Source: an uncultured Eubacteriales bacterium
Lineage (GTDB): Bacteria; Bacillota; Clostridia; Peptostreptococcales; Anaerovoracaceae
Assembly: GCA_902798745.1 (NCBI GenBank)
Contig: CADBXM010000002.1
Coordinates: 124,001-188,000, forward strand
DNA: 64,000 nt
Reading direction: 5' to 3'
Both the position numbers and the translations under genes were made by a program. Under the pieces are notes generated by a model, which ran no database searches, was not told where the DNA came from, and was given only the letters and a program-made list of their open reading frames with translations. Positions 26,081 to 34,387 of this stretch are shown in pieces; position 1 is the first letter of the stretch, and every line of letters starts with the position of its first letter.

Positions 26081-26173
26081 GATTAACCTCCTTGTCAATT
26101 CAATAAGGTATCGATCGCTTTTTTACAAGGTCCAATATATCACGAAACCAGTTCTCTAACAATGAAAAGCGCG

Positions 26174-26989
26174 TCACGAGACTACCATGTCGCCAGCAGC
26201 GGCATATGCCAGAAAGTCCACACACGATGCGCCTTTATGCTTCCGTCCTTCGGGATCGATCCAAGAGCTCTTAAGCAGACCGGCGATCTCGTCGATGGTG
26301 GCACCTGTGGTGAAAATATCATCGACCAGCAGTATTCTTGCGCCGGATATCTTCTCCATTTTCCTTTCCCGGACGATGAACGCCCCCGCTATATTTGCCT
26401 TTCTTTCTTCAGGGCCAAGCCCCTTCATCGGTTTAGTGCTTTTGCTTCGGATCAGTAGTTCGGATTCGCATCTGACACCGGCTCTCTTCGCGAAGCTCTC
26501 CGCCATTATGGCCGCATGATTGTATCCGCGCTTTTTCCTCTTTTCCGCATAGACCGGCACGGGTACCACCATGTCATACATGCCGGCAAGTTCATCAGGA
26601 CTGCATTCGGAAATCATGCGGTCGTAAAGGATCTCGCCTAATATGTCCCCTATGTCGCTCCTCGAGCCGTATTTGAACGCGAAGATGACCGCCCTCTCCA
26701 CACTTCCGTAATGCGCGCAGGCATAGCCTTTGTTGAATGCGCGCGTACGATTTCCCGTTCCTGATTCCCTGCACGAAAAACACAACGGTCCTAAATCGTT
26801 ATCTGATAGCGGTCTATCGCACTTCTCGCAGCGCCGCCCAGTGTTCCATCCCGCTGCTGCCATGCAGTCATTGCAGAGTCCATATGTGCGGCTCGCATCG
26901 GTGATCTTGCCGCAGCTGATACAGTAAAGCCCCGGCGGATAAATGAGATCTAAAGCCGCGGCTCCTGCTTTTCTTATCCAATTTGTCAT
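26174..26989 (-). CDS. comFC: ComF-family phosphoribosyltransferase-fold protein
   Basis: 271 residues. The N-terminus has a zinc-finger-like region with four CxxC pairs (CISCG, CNDC, CEKC, CFSC). The C-terminal part is a phosphoribosyltransferase domain with VVPVPVYAEKRKKRGYN and the PRPP-binding ILLVDDIFTTGATIDE. ComFC is needed for uptake or processing of transforming DNA in Bacillus and other bacteria. It lies 50 bases after recD2, another DNA-processing gene. Confidence 0.88.
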   Translation of the reverse strand: MTNWIRKAGAAALDLIYPPGLYCISCGKITDASRTYGLCNDCMAAAGWNTGRRCEKCDRPLSDNDLGPLCFSCRESGTGNRTRAFNKGYACAHYGSVERAVIFAFKYGSRSDIGDILGEILYDRMISECSPDELAGMYDMVVPVPVYAEKRKKRGYNHAAIMAESFAKRAGVRCESELLIRSKSTKPMKGLGPEERKANIAGAFIVRERKMEKISGARILLVDDIFTTGATIDEIAGLLKSSWIDPEGRKHKGASCVDFLAYAAAGDMVVS

Positions 26990-27039
26990 TCCAACACCCT
27001 TTTGTTTTCTGTCCCGGTCTGGTTGCTATCTGTCCCGTA

Positions 27040-29271
27040 TTACGAAGAAAACGGATCCGCATCGAGCAGGATAAGTCTCTCTTTAAGTCCCGTATATCGC
27101 TCATCCGCGCGGTTGTTGTCTATCATGGAGCGGAGGCGTCTCGGATCTCCGACTATCAGCACGAGCCTCTTGCCTCTGGTGACTGCGGTGTACAGAAGAT
27201 TCCGGGTCATCAGCATAGGCGGGAAGCTGTACATCGGTATTATGACCACCGGAAACTCTGAGCCCTGGCTCTTGTGCACCGTGATCGCGTAGGCAAGATC
27301 AAGTTCTTCGAGCATCTCCCCTTCGTAGTCGATTATGCGGTCGTCCATCCTCACGGTCATGGTCCTGTCTTTGGCATTCACGGCCTCTATAACGCCCATG
27401 TCTCCGTTAAACACGCCTTCTCCTTCGGCTGTGAAAAAATCTGTACGCCACTCGGCTCCGTAGTTGTTCCTGAGTTGCATAACTTTATCGCCCTCGCGAA
27501 ACGTTATCTGTCCGACTTTCAGCTCAGCTTTTTCCTCTGCAGGAGGATTCAGCACTTCTTGTAGCATCGAGTTGAGACTCGGTGCCCCAAGCATGCCGCG
27601 CTTGGTCGGTGTAAGCACCTGTATATCGTCTGAGGATTCCACGAAGCCAAATGCACTCTCTACCCTGCCACCGACAAACTCCTTTATTGTGCCGGCTATG
27701 TCGTTTTCATTCGTTCTCGTGATTATATAGAAATCGTTTCCTATCTCTTTATCCGGATATTCACCGCTGTTTATGAGATGCGACCCGGTAACTATACCGC
27801 TACCCGACGCCTGCCGGAATATCTCTTTGAGACGTATTGTCGGTATGACCTCCGAAGCGATCATGTCGCGCAGCACATTTCCGGCTCCTACTGAAGGGAG
27901 CTGGTCGGCATCACCTGTAAAGATGAGCCTCGTTCCCGGCTTCACTGCCTTAAGGAGACCATCCATCAGCATCAGATCTATCATCGATGCTTCATCTATT
28001 ATCACCACATCCTGTTCGAGCGGGTTATCTTCATTCCTGCCGAAATTAAGTGTGTCCTCTTCATCAGACCAAACGAATTCGAGAAGGCGGTGTATCGTCA
28101 TGGCGGGCTTTCCGGTCGCTTCCTCCATCCTTTTCGCGGCGCGCCCTGTCGGAGCAGCAAGCGCGAAGCTTAGGCCGGCAAATTCAAATATCCTTACAAG
28201 AGAATTGATAATGGTGGTCTTGCCCGTGCCGGGGCCTCCCGTGATCAGAGTTATGTTGTTTTCAAGGCATGTCTCAACTGCCTTTTCCTGCTCAGCCGAA
28301 AGCTCTACCCCTTCATCATTTGATCCTGAAACCGTCTGTGCTGTTGCATAAAGAGCATTATCCTTATCCATCGGTATTTGAACAGCTGAAGCTTGGGTAA
28401 GAGTTTTGAGAGCATGGGCAACTCTCTGCTCGGCGTGATAATACCCATAGAGGTATATCACCTGCACACCATCGAACGAGTCTTCCTCGAGCTCGCCCGC
28501 GAATATCATGTCGCGGAGTGATTCCCTTACTTCATCTATCATCACGTCAAGGAAGGTCGCGCATCGCTCCGCAAGGAGCGATTCAGGCACCAGTGTGCTG
28601 CCGGATGCGGCCCACTGCTTCAGCATGAAGCGGATGCCGCTTTCGATGCGCACGCTGCTTCCCGGCCCGATCCCGAGCCGCGCGGCTATATTATCCGCCA
28701 TGTTGAAATTGATCCCGCGAATATCGTCTGCAAGCGTGTAAGGATTCTCCTTCACCACTGAAAGCGACTCCTTGCCGTACATCCTGTAAACCCTTACGGC
28801 TTCGCTCATCCCTATCCCGAGTTCTCTGAGTTCGATCGCTACATTGGCAAATTCCCTCGATTCGCCAAAAGACTCCGTTATCTTAGCAAGGGTCTTCGCG
28901 CCTATCCCGCTTATCCCGAGTAATTTCTCAGGCGACTCCTCTATTACGCTAAGAGCCTCATCGCCAAATGTATCCACTATCTGCCTTGCCGTTACGGGCC
29001 CGATACCCCTCACATTGCCGGCAGCCAGGAATTCATAGATCGCGTCCGCCCCTTCAGGCAGCAGTTCCTCGTGATCGGTAAAGCTGAACTGTTCGCCGTA
29101 TCTTGGATGGATGGTGAATCTCCCTTCCAGTCTGTACCTTGCCCCCGTTTTAGGCTCAGCAAAAGAACCGGCTATACGGAACGAGCTTTCTTCTGTATCG
29201 AAGATCGCTACGGTATAGCCGTTCTCAGGATTATTGAATATTATCTTCCCGAGTTTGCCTTCCTGTGTCAT
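27040..29271 (-). CDS. recD2: ATP-dependent DNA helicase RecD2
   Basis: 743 residues. N-terminal OB-like and helix-hairpin-helix segments (GNVRGIGPVTARQIVD, LLGISGIGAKTLAK) distinguish RecD2 from the RecD of RecBCD. The SF1 helicase core has Walker A TGGPGTGKTT near residue 345, Walker B VVIIDEASM, and the C-terminal AITVHKSQGSEFP motif. It unwinds DNA 5' to 3' and aids fork progression and repair. Begins just after yhaM ends, so they are in one operon. Confidence 0.94.
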   Translation of the reverse strand: MTQEGKLGKIIFNNPENGYTVAIFDTEESSFRIAGSFAEPKTGARYRLEGRFTIHPRYGEQFSFTDHEELLPEGADAIYEFLAAGNVRGIGPVTARQIVDTFGDEALSVIEESPEKLLGISGIGAKTLAKITESFGESREFANVAIELRELGIGMSEAVRVYRMYGKESLSVVKENPYTLADDIRGINFNMADNIAARLGIGPGSSVRIESGIRFMLKQWAASGSTLVPESLLAERCATFLDVMIDEVRESLRDMIFAGELEEDSFDGVQVIYLYGYYHAEQRVAHALKTLTQASAVQIPMDKDNALYATAQTVSGSNDEGVELSAEQEKAVETCLENNITLITGGPGTGKTTIINSLVRIFEFAGLSFALAAPTGRAAKRMEEATGKPAMTIHRLLEFVWSDEEDTLNFGRNEDNPLEQDVVIIDEASMIDLMLMDGLLKAVKPGTRLIFTGDADQLPSVGAGNVLRDMIASEVIPTIRLKEIFRQASGSGIVTGSHLINSGEYPDKEIGNDFYIITRTNENDIAGTIKEFVGGRVESAFGFVESSDDIQVLTPTKRGMLGAPSLNSMLQEVLNPPAEEKAELKVGQITFREGDKVMQLRNNYGAEWRTDFFTAEGEGVFNGDMGVIEAVNAKDRTMTVRMDDRIIDYEGEMLEELDLAYAITVHKSQGSEFPVVIIPMYSFPPMLMTRNLLYTAVTRGKRLVLIVGDPRRLRSMIDNNRADERYTGLKERLILLDADPFSS

Positions 29272-29275
29272 TTAG

Positions 29276-30244
29276 TCATTTGAATGTTCTTTTATACAGT
29301 TTGCGGTTGTCGAGCGTGAACACTCTCTCGCTGAATCCTCCCGGCTCGGTAAACCTCAGCGCGTCTTCCATGTCAAACATCTTGGCGTCTACCATGTCGA
29401 GGTAATGAAGCATCTCTGCCTCCGGGAAGAGCGGCTTCTTAGGACTTCCGAATTCAGGTTCGTAATGATGCGTAAGCGACATGTGCTGAAGAAGCAGGCA
29501 CTTTTCCGCATCGATCCCAAGTGCTTCGCAGCGTTCTCCTATCGCCTCGACTCCCATTACAAGATGCCCGAGCATCTTGCCCTTCAGAGTGTATTCAGGT
29601 ACCACCCCGTTCTCGTCTGAGGCGAGTTCGTTCAGCTTTTCTATGTCATGGAGGGCGACTCCTGCGAGCAGCAGATCTCTGTCTAGATATGTATAGACCT
29701 CGCAAGCGAGCTCACCCATCATCATCATACGCTTCACGTGGTACAAAAGTCCTGCGTACTCTGCATGGTGATTGCTCATAGCCGCAGGGTAGTACATCAA
29801 GCGTTCCCTCTCACCCTCGTAAAACGAAAGGCAAAGTTCCTTGAGCTCCTCATCGGCAAATGACTCTATCTTGCCAACTATATAGTCATACATTACCTTA
29901 GGCTCTTCGGGAGCGGCTTTGTAGAGGTCGCCTCTTTCGTAGCTTCCTTCCGGTGCGCGGCCTTTGATGTTATCAATAATCAGCTGGTTCTGACCTTTGT
30001 AATCCTTACATCTTCCTATGATCGATATCACCATGCCCGGCTCTATCTTCGAATAAGCTTTGACCTCATCGGGAGTCAGGCTCCATTTCACCGCCTGGAT
30101 ATCCCCGCTCGCGTCACCGAGAGTCATGTAAAGATGCTTCTTGCCGTTGTTGCCGTCGCGGATATCCGCGTTCCTGACCAGATACCTGTCCTCTATGCGG
30201 TTCCCTTCGTCCGGCTTCAGATCCTTGATAAAATAGGGTTTCAT
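29276..30244 (-). CDS. yhaM: YhaM-type 3'-5' exoribonuclease (OB-fold plus HD domain)
   Basis: 322 residues. An OB-fold nucleic-acid-binding domain (about 15-95, with DIQAVKWSLTPDE) precedes an HD phosphohydrolase domain with HHAEYAGLLYHV and the paired GVALHDIEKL. This architecture is that of YhaM/CBF1, a 3'-5' exoribonuclease. The start at 30244 has AAGGAG 11 bases upstream, slightly long; an in-frame ATG at 30283 has no better signal. Upstream of recD2 and divergent from nadE. Confidence 0.87.
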   Translation of the reverse strand: MKPYFIKDLKPDEGNRIEDRYLVRNADIRDGNNGKKHLYMTLGDASGDIQAVKWSLTPDEVKAYSKIEPGMVISIIGRCKDYKGQNQLIIDNIKGRAPEGSYERGDLYKAAPEEPKVMYDYIVGKIESFADEELKELCLSFYEGERERLMYYPAAMSNHHAEYAGLLYHVKRMMMMGELACEVYTYLDRDLLLAGVALHDIEKLNELASDENGVVPEYTLKGKMLGHLVMGVEAIGERCEALGIDAEKCLLLQHMSLTHHYEPEFGSPKKPLFPEAEMLHYLDMVDAKMFDMEDALRFTEPGGFSERVFTLDNRKLYKRTFK

Positions 30245-30370
30245 TATAACTGTTTCTCCTTGTTCTACATGCCGAAGCGACATGTCGTTTTACCATTCCA
30301 TTGTAACATATGCTACAATTATGAAGTGATGATTAATTGAACAAACGGCTTACTGATTTGGAGGAGTATT

Positions 30371-31126
30371 ATGGGATTCGACGCTAAGAAAGCAGTAGAA
30401 GCTACGACAGAATGGATAAGAGCGTGGTTTGAGAAAAACGGCCCGGGTTGCAACGCGATCGTCGGAATAAGCGGCGGCAAGGACAGCTCCATCGCGGCGG
30501 CACTTTGCGTCAACGCTTTGGGCAAAGACCGTGTCGTAGGCGTACTGATGCCAAATGGCGAACAATCGGATATAGACATGGCTAAACTGCTTGTAGACCA
30601 TCTTGGAATAGAGCACTATGTCATCAACATCAAAGCCGCGTACGACGGACTGGTTGAGGAAATAGGCCGTAAAGGGATCGAGCTCTCTAAAGATTCCATC
30701 ATCAACCTGCCTCCGAGGCTAAGGATGTCTACCCTCTATGCGGTAGGCCAGAGCCGCAACGGCAGAGTCGTCAATACATGCAATCTTTCGGAAGACTGGG
30801 TCGGCTATTCGACGCGCTACGGAGACTCCGTCGGCGACTTCAGTCCTATGTCATGCTTCACAACAGCTGAGATAAGGGCAATGGGAAGAGAACTCGGTGT
30901 TCCTTCTGTTCTAATCGAAAAAGTTCCTTCAGATGGTCTTTCCGGAATGAGTGATGAAGACAAGCTGGGTTTCACCTACGAGGTGCTCGACAGATACATA
31001 CGCACCGGCGAGATCGATGACCCTGCGACAAAAGAACGTATCGACAGCCTTCATAAGAAGAATTTATTCAAGCTCAGATTTATGGATTGCTTCAAATATG
31101 AAGGCGTTGAGGTCAAGGCAGAATAG
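30371..31126 (+). CDS. nadE: NH3-dependent NAD+ synthetase
   Basis: 251 residues. Catalyses the last step of NAD synthesis, amidating deamido-NAD with ammonia and ATP. The PP-loop SGGKDSSIAAAL is at about residues 34-45. There is no N-terminal nitrilase domain, so glutamine cannot be used directly. A GGAGGAG site precedes the start and an extended -10 (TGCTACAAT at 30311-30319) lies upstream. Single-gene unit. Confidence 0.95.
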   Translation: MGFDAKKAVEATTEWIRAWFEKNGPGCNAIVGISGGKDSSIAAALCVNALGKDRVVGVLMPNGEQSDIDMAKLLVDHLGIEHYVINIKAAYDGLVEEIGRKGIELSKDSIINLPPRLRMSTLYAVGQSRNGRVVNTCNLSEDWVGYSTRYGDSVGDFSPMSCFTTAEIRAMGRELGVPSVLIEKVPSDGLSGMSDEDKLGFTYEVLDRYIRTGEIDDPATKERIDSLHKKNLFKLRFMDCFKYEGVEVKAE

Positions 31127-31175
31127 CCTCCAAACAAACCGGAAAAAATTTTTACAAAAAATATTAATTCCTACC

Positions 31176-31207
31176 TTGACAATAGGAAATGAGGGTGCTA
31201 CTATAAT
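31176..31207 (+). promoter_or_regulatory. Strong promoter in the nadE/membrane-protein gap
   Basis: TTGACA (31176-31181), then 17 bases to TACTAT (31199-31204), which overlaps a perfect TATAAT (31202-31207, 20-base spacing). Transcription should start near 31211. A perfect palindrome GTTAGTT-tt-AACTAAC (31221-31236) lies just after the start and could be an operator or the RNA's first hairpin. Confidence 0.72.
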
Positions 31208-31242
31208 GGCGAAGTAGATGGTTAGTTTTAACTAACTACGCC

Positions 31243-31291
31243 ATAATACTTTCATCCCTCTTTTACCGAAGGAGCATGGCCTCCGTAGGTC
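31243..31291 (+). repeat. 49-base direct repeat, copy 1
   Basis: 47 of 49 bases match copy 2 at 31392-31440. Inside the probable small RNA; contains the GGAG/CTCC hairpin with loop CATGGC. Confidence 0.85.
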
Positions 31292-31347
31292 AATGGTCTC
31301 TTCTTTACGGCAACGCCGATATGATCTAAGAGACCATTACAATATCT

Positions 31348-31385
31348 ACAAAACAAAGTGCCGCGTAAGCGGCTTTTTGTTTTGT
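31348..31385 (+). terminator. Strong intrinsic terminator of the small RNA
   Basis: ACAAAACAAA / TTTGTTTTGT outer stem enclosing GCCGC-gtaa-GCGGC, with a T-rich 3' arm. It separates the two copies of the 49-base repeat. Confidence 0.88.
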
Positions 31386-31391
31386 TCATTA

Positions 31392-31440
31392 ATAATACTT
31401 TCATCCCTCTTTTACCGAAGGAGCACAGCCTCCGTAGGTC
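31392..31440 (+). repeat. 49-base direct repeat, copy 2
   Basis: Starts 149 bases after copy 1. The two changes (TG to CA) are in the apical loop of the GGAG/CTCC hairpin, leaving the stem intact. It ends 40 bases before the membrane protein start and is not followed by the second hairpin or a terminator. Confidence 0.85.
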
Positions 31441-31480
31441 GATTGAATTTCCCGCGCCTAAAGATTATTATTAATTCGTT

Positions 31481-32215
31481 ATGAAGAAGATCCACGAGAA
31501 TCCAATCACACATAAAGTTGCCGCATTCATTTGCGGGCTTTGCCTTATGCTGATCCTTTTGATCACTTCCCTTCAGGCAGTCTGCTACTGGATACCAAAC
31601 TGGTGGCGCAACGAATACGCCAAGTACGATACACCTCAGTATGTGAACGGTGAGATGTCTCTCGACGACGCTGTGCATGTGACGGAGGATATGCTTGAGT
31701 ACTGCATCGGCAGGCTCGACACCCTGGATGATACCGAAGCGACGATCGATGGAGTAACGCAGCCGTTCTTTACGAATCGTGAGAAATCTCATCTTTACGA
31801 CTGCAGAGTTCTTTTTCAAAAAGGGATCCGCGCCCGTGTGATTGCTGCTGTTCTGCTCATCGGACTCGTGTTTTATATCTTCGCGCATTATAAAAAAAGA
31901 GAGGCATCCACGCTCTTAGCTCGTGGATACCTCATATCTCTTGCCTTCGTTGCGGCTCTCTCAGTCATCATAGGAATAATGTGCATGATCGACTTCACAT
32001 GGGTCTTCACCGAATTCCATCACATATTCTTTGATAACGACCTATGGATACTATATCCGGATAAAGACAACCTGATCAACATAATGCAGGAGGTCGTCTT
32101 CTTCGATGCCGCAAAATGGATCGCAGGCATATGGCTCGCAGTCTGCGCGGCTCTCGCCTTGATTTCTGTTTTCATAATCAAGAACGGCGATGGAACAAAG
32201 TCTGAAACTCTCTAG
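31481..32215 (+). CDS. TIGR01906/DUF1461-type integral membrane protein
   Basis: 244 residues. Four hydrophobic segments (about 15-35, 125-145, 160-180 and 215-235) flank an outside loop of about 85 residues with a conserved-looking NGEMSLDDAVHVTEDMLEYC stretch. This agrees with the TIGR01906/DUF1461 family of Firmicutes membrane proteins of unknown function. No Shine-Dalgarno is evident before the ATG; copy 2 of the 49-base repeat lies immediately upstream. Its stop overlaps that of the converging small gene by a shared CTAG. Confidence 0.7.
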   Translation: MKKIHENPITHKVAAFICGLCLMLILLITSLQAVCYWIPNWWRNEYAKYDTPQYVNGEMSLDDAVHVTEDMLEYCIGRLDTLDDTEATIDGVTQPFFTNREKSHLYDCRVLFQKGIRARVIAAVLLIGLVFYIFAHYKKREASTLLARGYLISLAFVAALSVIIGIMCMIDFTWVFTEFHHIFFDNDLWILYPDKDNLINIMQEVVFFDAAKWIAGIWLAVCAALALISVFIIKNGDGTKSETL

Positions 32216-32427
32216 AGAAGCGCGTTGATCTCCTCTTCGATCTTTCTTGCCTGATCTTCAGGTACAAGGCCTTTGCTTACTACGAGATCGAACACTTCGC
32301 CGCAGCTCTTCTTACCCATCAGCTTAGCTGCCGGATTTTTCGCGATCGATGGAGCATACTTTTCAAGGATCGCTTTGTATTGAGGATTACCGAATACGTC
32401 TTTTACTTTTAATTCTCTGAATGTCAT
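32212..32427 (-). CDS. Small protein of unknown function (71 aa)
   Basis: 71 residues, helical, no membrane segment, with a single cysteine in KKSCGEVFDL. Family not recognised. AAGGAGG precedes the ATG, so it is very likely translated. It converges on the membrane protein gene with a 4-base overlap of stop codons. It is cut off from the upstream 56-residue gene by a terminator at 32507-32541, so it should have its own promoter in 32430-32500. Confidence 0.6.
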   Translation of the reverse strand: MTFRELKVKDVFGNPQYKAILEKYAPSIAKNPAAKLMGKKSCGEVFDLVVSKGLVPEDQARKIEEEINALL

Positions 32428-32506
32428 GTCAGTTACCTCCTTGGCGACGTTAATAACAGTGAATTATTTGCCTATTATTTTACCATTTTCTTATATTGTA
32501 TGATAC

Positions 32507-32541
32507 AAAAACTGCCGCCCGCGGGCGACAGTTTTCTTTTT
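32507..32541 (-). terminator. Near-palindromic terminator
   Basis: AAAACTG-c-CGCCCG/CGGGCG-a-CAGTTTT with T-runs on both sides; on the minus strand it follows the 56-residue membrane protein gene and ends the 2-hydroxyacyl-CoA dehydratase transcript. Confidence 0.85.
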
Positions 32542-32573
32542 GGTATTGTACGGTTTTGTTCTTGACAGTCTCT

Positions 32574-32744
32574 TTACAGATGCTGATTTCTTGGGATCCT
32601 GTCATACCACTTGAGAAGCAGTGGCTCGATTGAGGATGTCAGCTTCATATCGAGATTGAAGAAGTAAACCGTGAATGTGACTACGAAGAATGCGAGTCCT
32701 CCGGTCAGCACATACAGCAGTGCCTTTAAGCATTTCTTTTTCAT
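32574..32744 (-). CDS. Small membrane protein (56 aa)
   Basis: 56 residues starting MKKKCLKALLYVLTGG, with one transmembrane helix (about 6-29) and a short polar C-terminus ending NQHL. The GGAGG site 8 bases upstream of the ATG is excellent, and the gene sits 42 bases after the second dehydratase subunit on the same strand, before a terminator. It is probably the last gene of that operon. Family and role unknown. Confidence 0.6.
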   Translation of the reverse strand: MKKKCLKALLYVLTGGLAFFVVTFTVYFFNLDMKLTSSIEPLLLKWYDRIPRNQHL

Positions 32745-32786
32745 TATGGTTCCTCCGTTTTGACGAATTGTATCTACGATTCTATT

Positions 32787-34385
32787 TTACCACGAATTCT
32801 CATCGTCGAGTATCTCGAGAGTAGGATCGAGCGGTTCTTCCTGCATAACTGTTCTCATGAACTGGTTGACCTGGTCTCTTACGCCCTGTCTTGATACAAC
32901 ACGAGGGTCAAAGAGCTGGTGGTCTACCCACATCAGAGGAACACCGAGATCTCTCGCTCTGTCCTCAAAGAGTCCATGCATACCATCGAGAGCCTTACAT
33001 GTGATGTGCTCCCAAAGGATGATCATGTCTGCATTGAACTGCTCAACGAATTCGAAGAGGTCGTCGAGGAGTACTTTGTATCCGCCGTGTGTACGGTTAC
33101 GCATGATCATTTCCTCAGTCAGCATAGCCATATCGTAGTAAGCTTGCTCTCTGTTCTCAGGAGTATCGGTCTCCGCGATCATCTCAGTGTTGATGCATGA
33201 AAGCATGTCTGTCAGAGGCACGATGCCCCAGCAGTTGAGCAGCCATACGAGGAAGTCCATATAGTAGTGCGACTGAACGCCCCATACGATAGCTCTGTGT
33301 CTGTACTCAGGAGCTGCCATTTTGCGCTTCTTGTAAGCCTTCTCAGCGAGCTTTGTGATGCGCTTATCAGCTACTTCGAATTCAGGGACTTTACCGCAGA
33401 TAGCCATGTAGTTGGTCTCTGTGTAAAGTGCGAGATTGCCGCCGAACACCTGTGGATAATCCGTCTTGTTCATGTCGAGCCATTCATTACGCGCCTTTGT
33501 AGCGACATTGACTCTGCGTGCACACTCGAAGTAGTAATCCCAGTCCCACTTGTGGCCTGTGTTCTCTTCGATAAACTTGATCGCTCTTCTGACTTCCTCA
33601 GCAGCGTAGTCCTGTACGTCATCCTCTTTATGACGGAGAGGAGCAGGCAGCTGGAATACAGGAATGCCGTCTTCTCTCTCGAGCTTTCTCGAGAGAACTC
33701 CGTTGGACAGAAGCGAACCATCGCATGTGGTGTTGCACTGGATAGCGCAGGCACCGAGGATAGGAGCATCGTCATCGATAGAAGTACCGGCCTCAGCAGC
33801 AGGCATCGGGCACACGTCTCCAGGGAGTCCGTATTCCTGAACTACGTCGAGATAGTGCTCAACAGCATGCTGGTTGAGAAGTACAGGGACGTATGTGGAA
33901 GGAGTCTCACGGGATGTGCACTTCAGATCAGGGAATCCCATCATAACTGCTGTCATCTCGTTCTCGTCAACGAGTACGTTGATTTTGGAGAACTCCTCGT
34001 CGTTACCGACTCTGCGGTCACCGCGTGCCAGGTTGCCGAGCAGTTTCGCTACGTCGATGATGATAAGATCCTGCTCTTCATGAGCGATCCTGAGGTATTC
34101 GCCTCTGAGACCCTGAGTGAATCTGTCTACCATCATTGGAACTGCCAGGTAGTTGGCCATCCAGCGGTATCTGAAGAAGAATTTGATGTTGCGCGGCACT
34201 ACCATGAATTTACCGAGTGTGAACAGGATGCCCAGCCATCTGGTGTAATCATAGAGTGTGTCTCCGACGCCACGCCATTCTCTTCTCTTACGGACTTTGC
34301 CGTGCGGCTTATAAAGATCGCCGTATCTGGTATCACCCTTGATCTTCTCAGGGTTTACCATTGTCTTAAATTTCTTGCTTGCCAT
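32787..34385 (-). CDS. 2-hydroxyacyl-CoA dehydratase family subunit (532 aa)
   Basis: 532 residues of the HgdB/FldB/BcrC-like superfamily, whose paired subunits hold [4Fe-4S] clusters and remove water from 2-hydroxyacyl-CoAs, or reduce benzoyl-CoA. Conserved-looking cysteines occur in GACAIQCNTTCDGSL and DMLSCINTEM. It is longer than a typical 400-residue subunit, with about 110 extra N-terminal residues. Together with the 397-residue subunit 2 bases upstream it would form a heterodimer. No activator (HgdC type) or CoA-transferase is in the window, so the substrate is unknown. Confidence 0.82.
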   Translation of the reverse strand: MASKKFKTMVNPEKIKGDTRYGDLYKPHGKVRKRREWRGVGDTLYDYTRWLGILFTLGKFMVVPRNIKFFFRYRWMANYLAVPMMVDRFTQGLRGEYLRIAHEEQDLIIIDVAKLLGNLARGDRRVGNDEEFSKINVLVDENEMTAVMMGFPDLKCTSRETPSTYVPVLLNQHAVEHYLDVVQEYGLPGDVCPMPAAEAGTSIDDDAPILGACAIQCNTTCDGSLLSNGVLSRKLEREDGIPVFQLPAPLRHKEDDVQDYAAEEVRRAIKFIEENTGHKWDWDYYFECARRVNVATKARNEWLDMNKTDYPQVFGGNLALYTETNYMAICGKVPEFEVADKRITKLAEKAYKKRKMAAPEYRHRAIVWGVQSHYYMDFLVWLLNCWGIVPLTDMLSCINTEMIAETDTPENREQAYYDMAMLTEEMIMRNRTHGGYKVLLDDLFEFVEQFNADMIILWEHITCKALDGMHGLFEDRARDLGVPLMWVDHQLFDPRVVSRQGVRDQVNQFMRTVMQEEPLDPTLEILDDENSW

Positions 34386-34387
34386 CT

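Larger units (their letters stand above)
31211..31385 (+). ncRNA. Probable small RNA or riboswitch-like leader of unknown class
   Basis: A self-contained transcription unit in the 354-base gap between nadE and a membrane protein gene, where I find no credible protein gene. After the promoter come a hairpin GTTAGTT/AACTAAC (31221-31236) and copy 1 of a 49-base repeat (31243-31291). A hairpin with an 11-bp perfect stem AATGGTCTCTT/AAGAGACCATT (31292-31338) follows, then a strong terminator (31348-31385). The repeat folds as ACC-gaa-GGAG-loop-CTCC-gta-GGT, and the two differences between the repeat copies are confined to the apical loop. It could be a free small RNA or an attenuator for the gene at 31481. 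It matches no riboswitch class I know; the glycine motif was considered and rejected. Confidence 0.5.

Noticed and set aside
31243-31440. Glycine riboswitch (the ACCGAAGGAGCA string is similar to its core)
   Set aside because: The required 3' partner (CTCTCAGG-AAAGGAC type segment) is absent, and the fold is a simple hairpin.
31293-31484. A 63-codon frame in the small-RNA region
   Set aside because: No ribosome site, runs through two hairpins and a terminator, and has no protein-like pattern.
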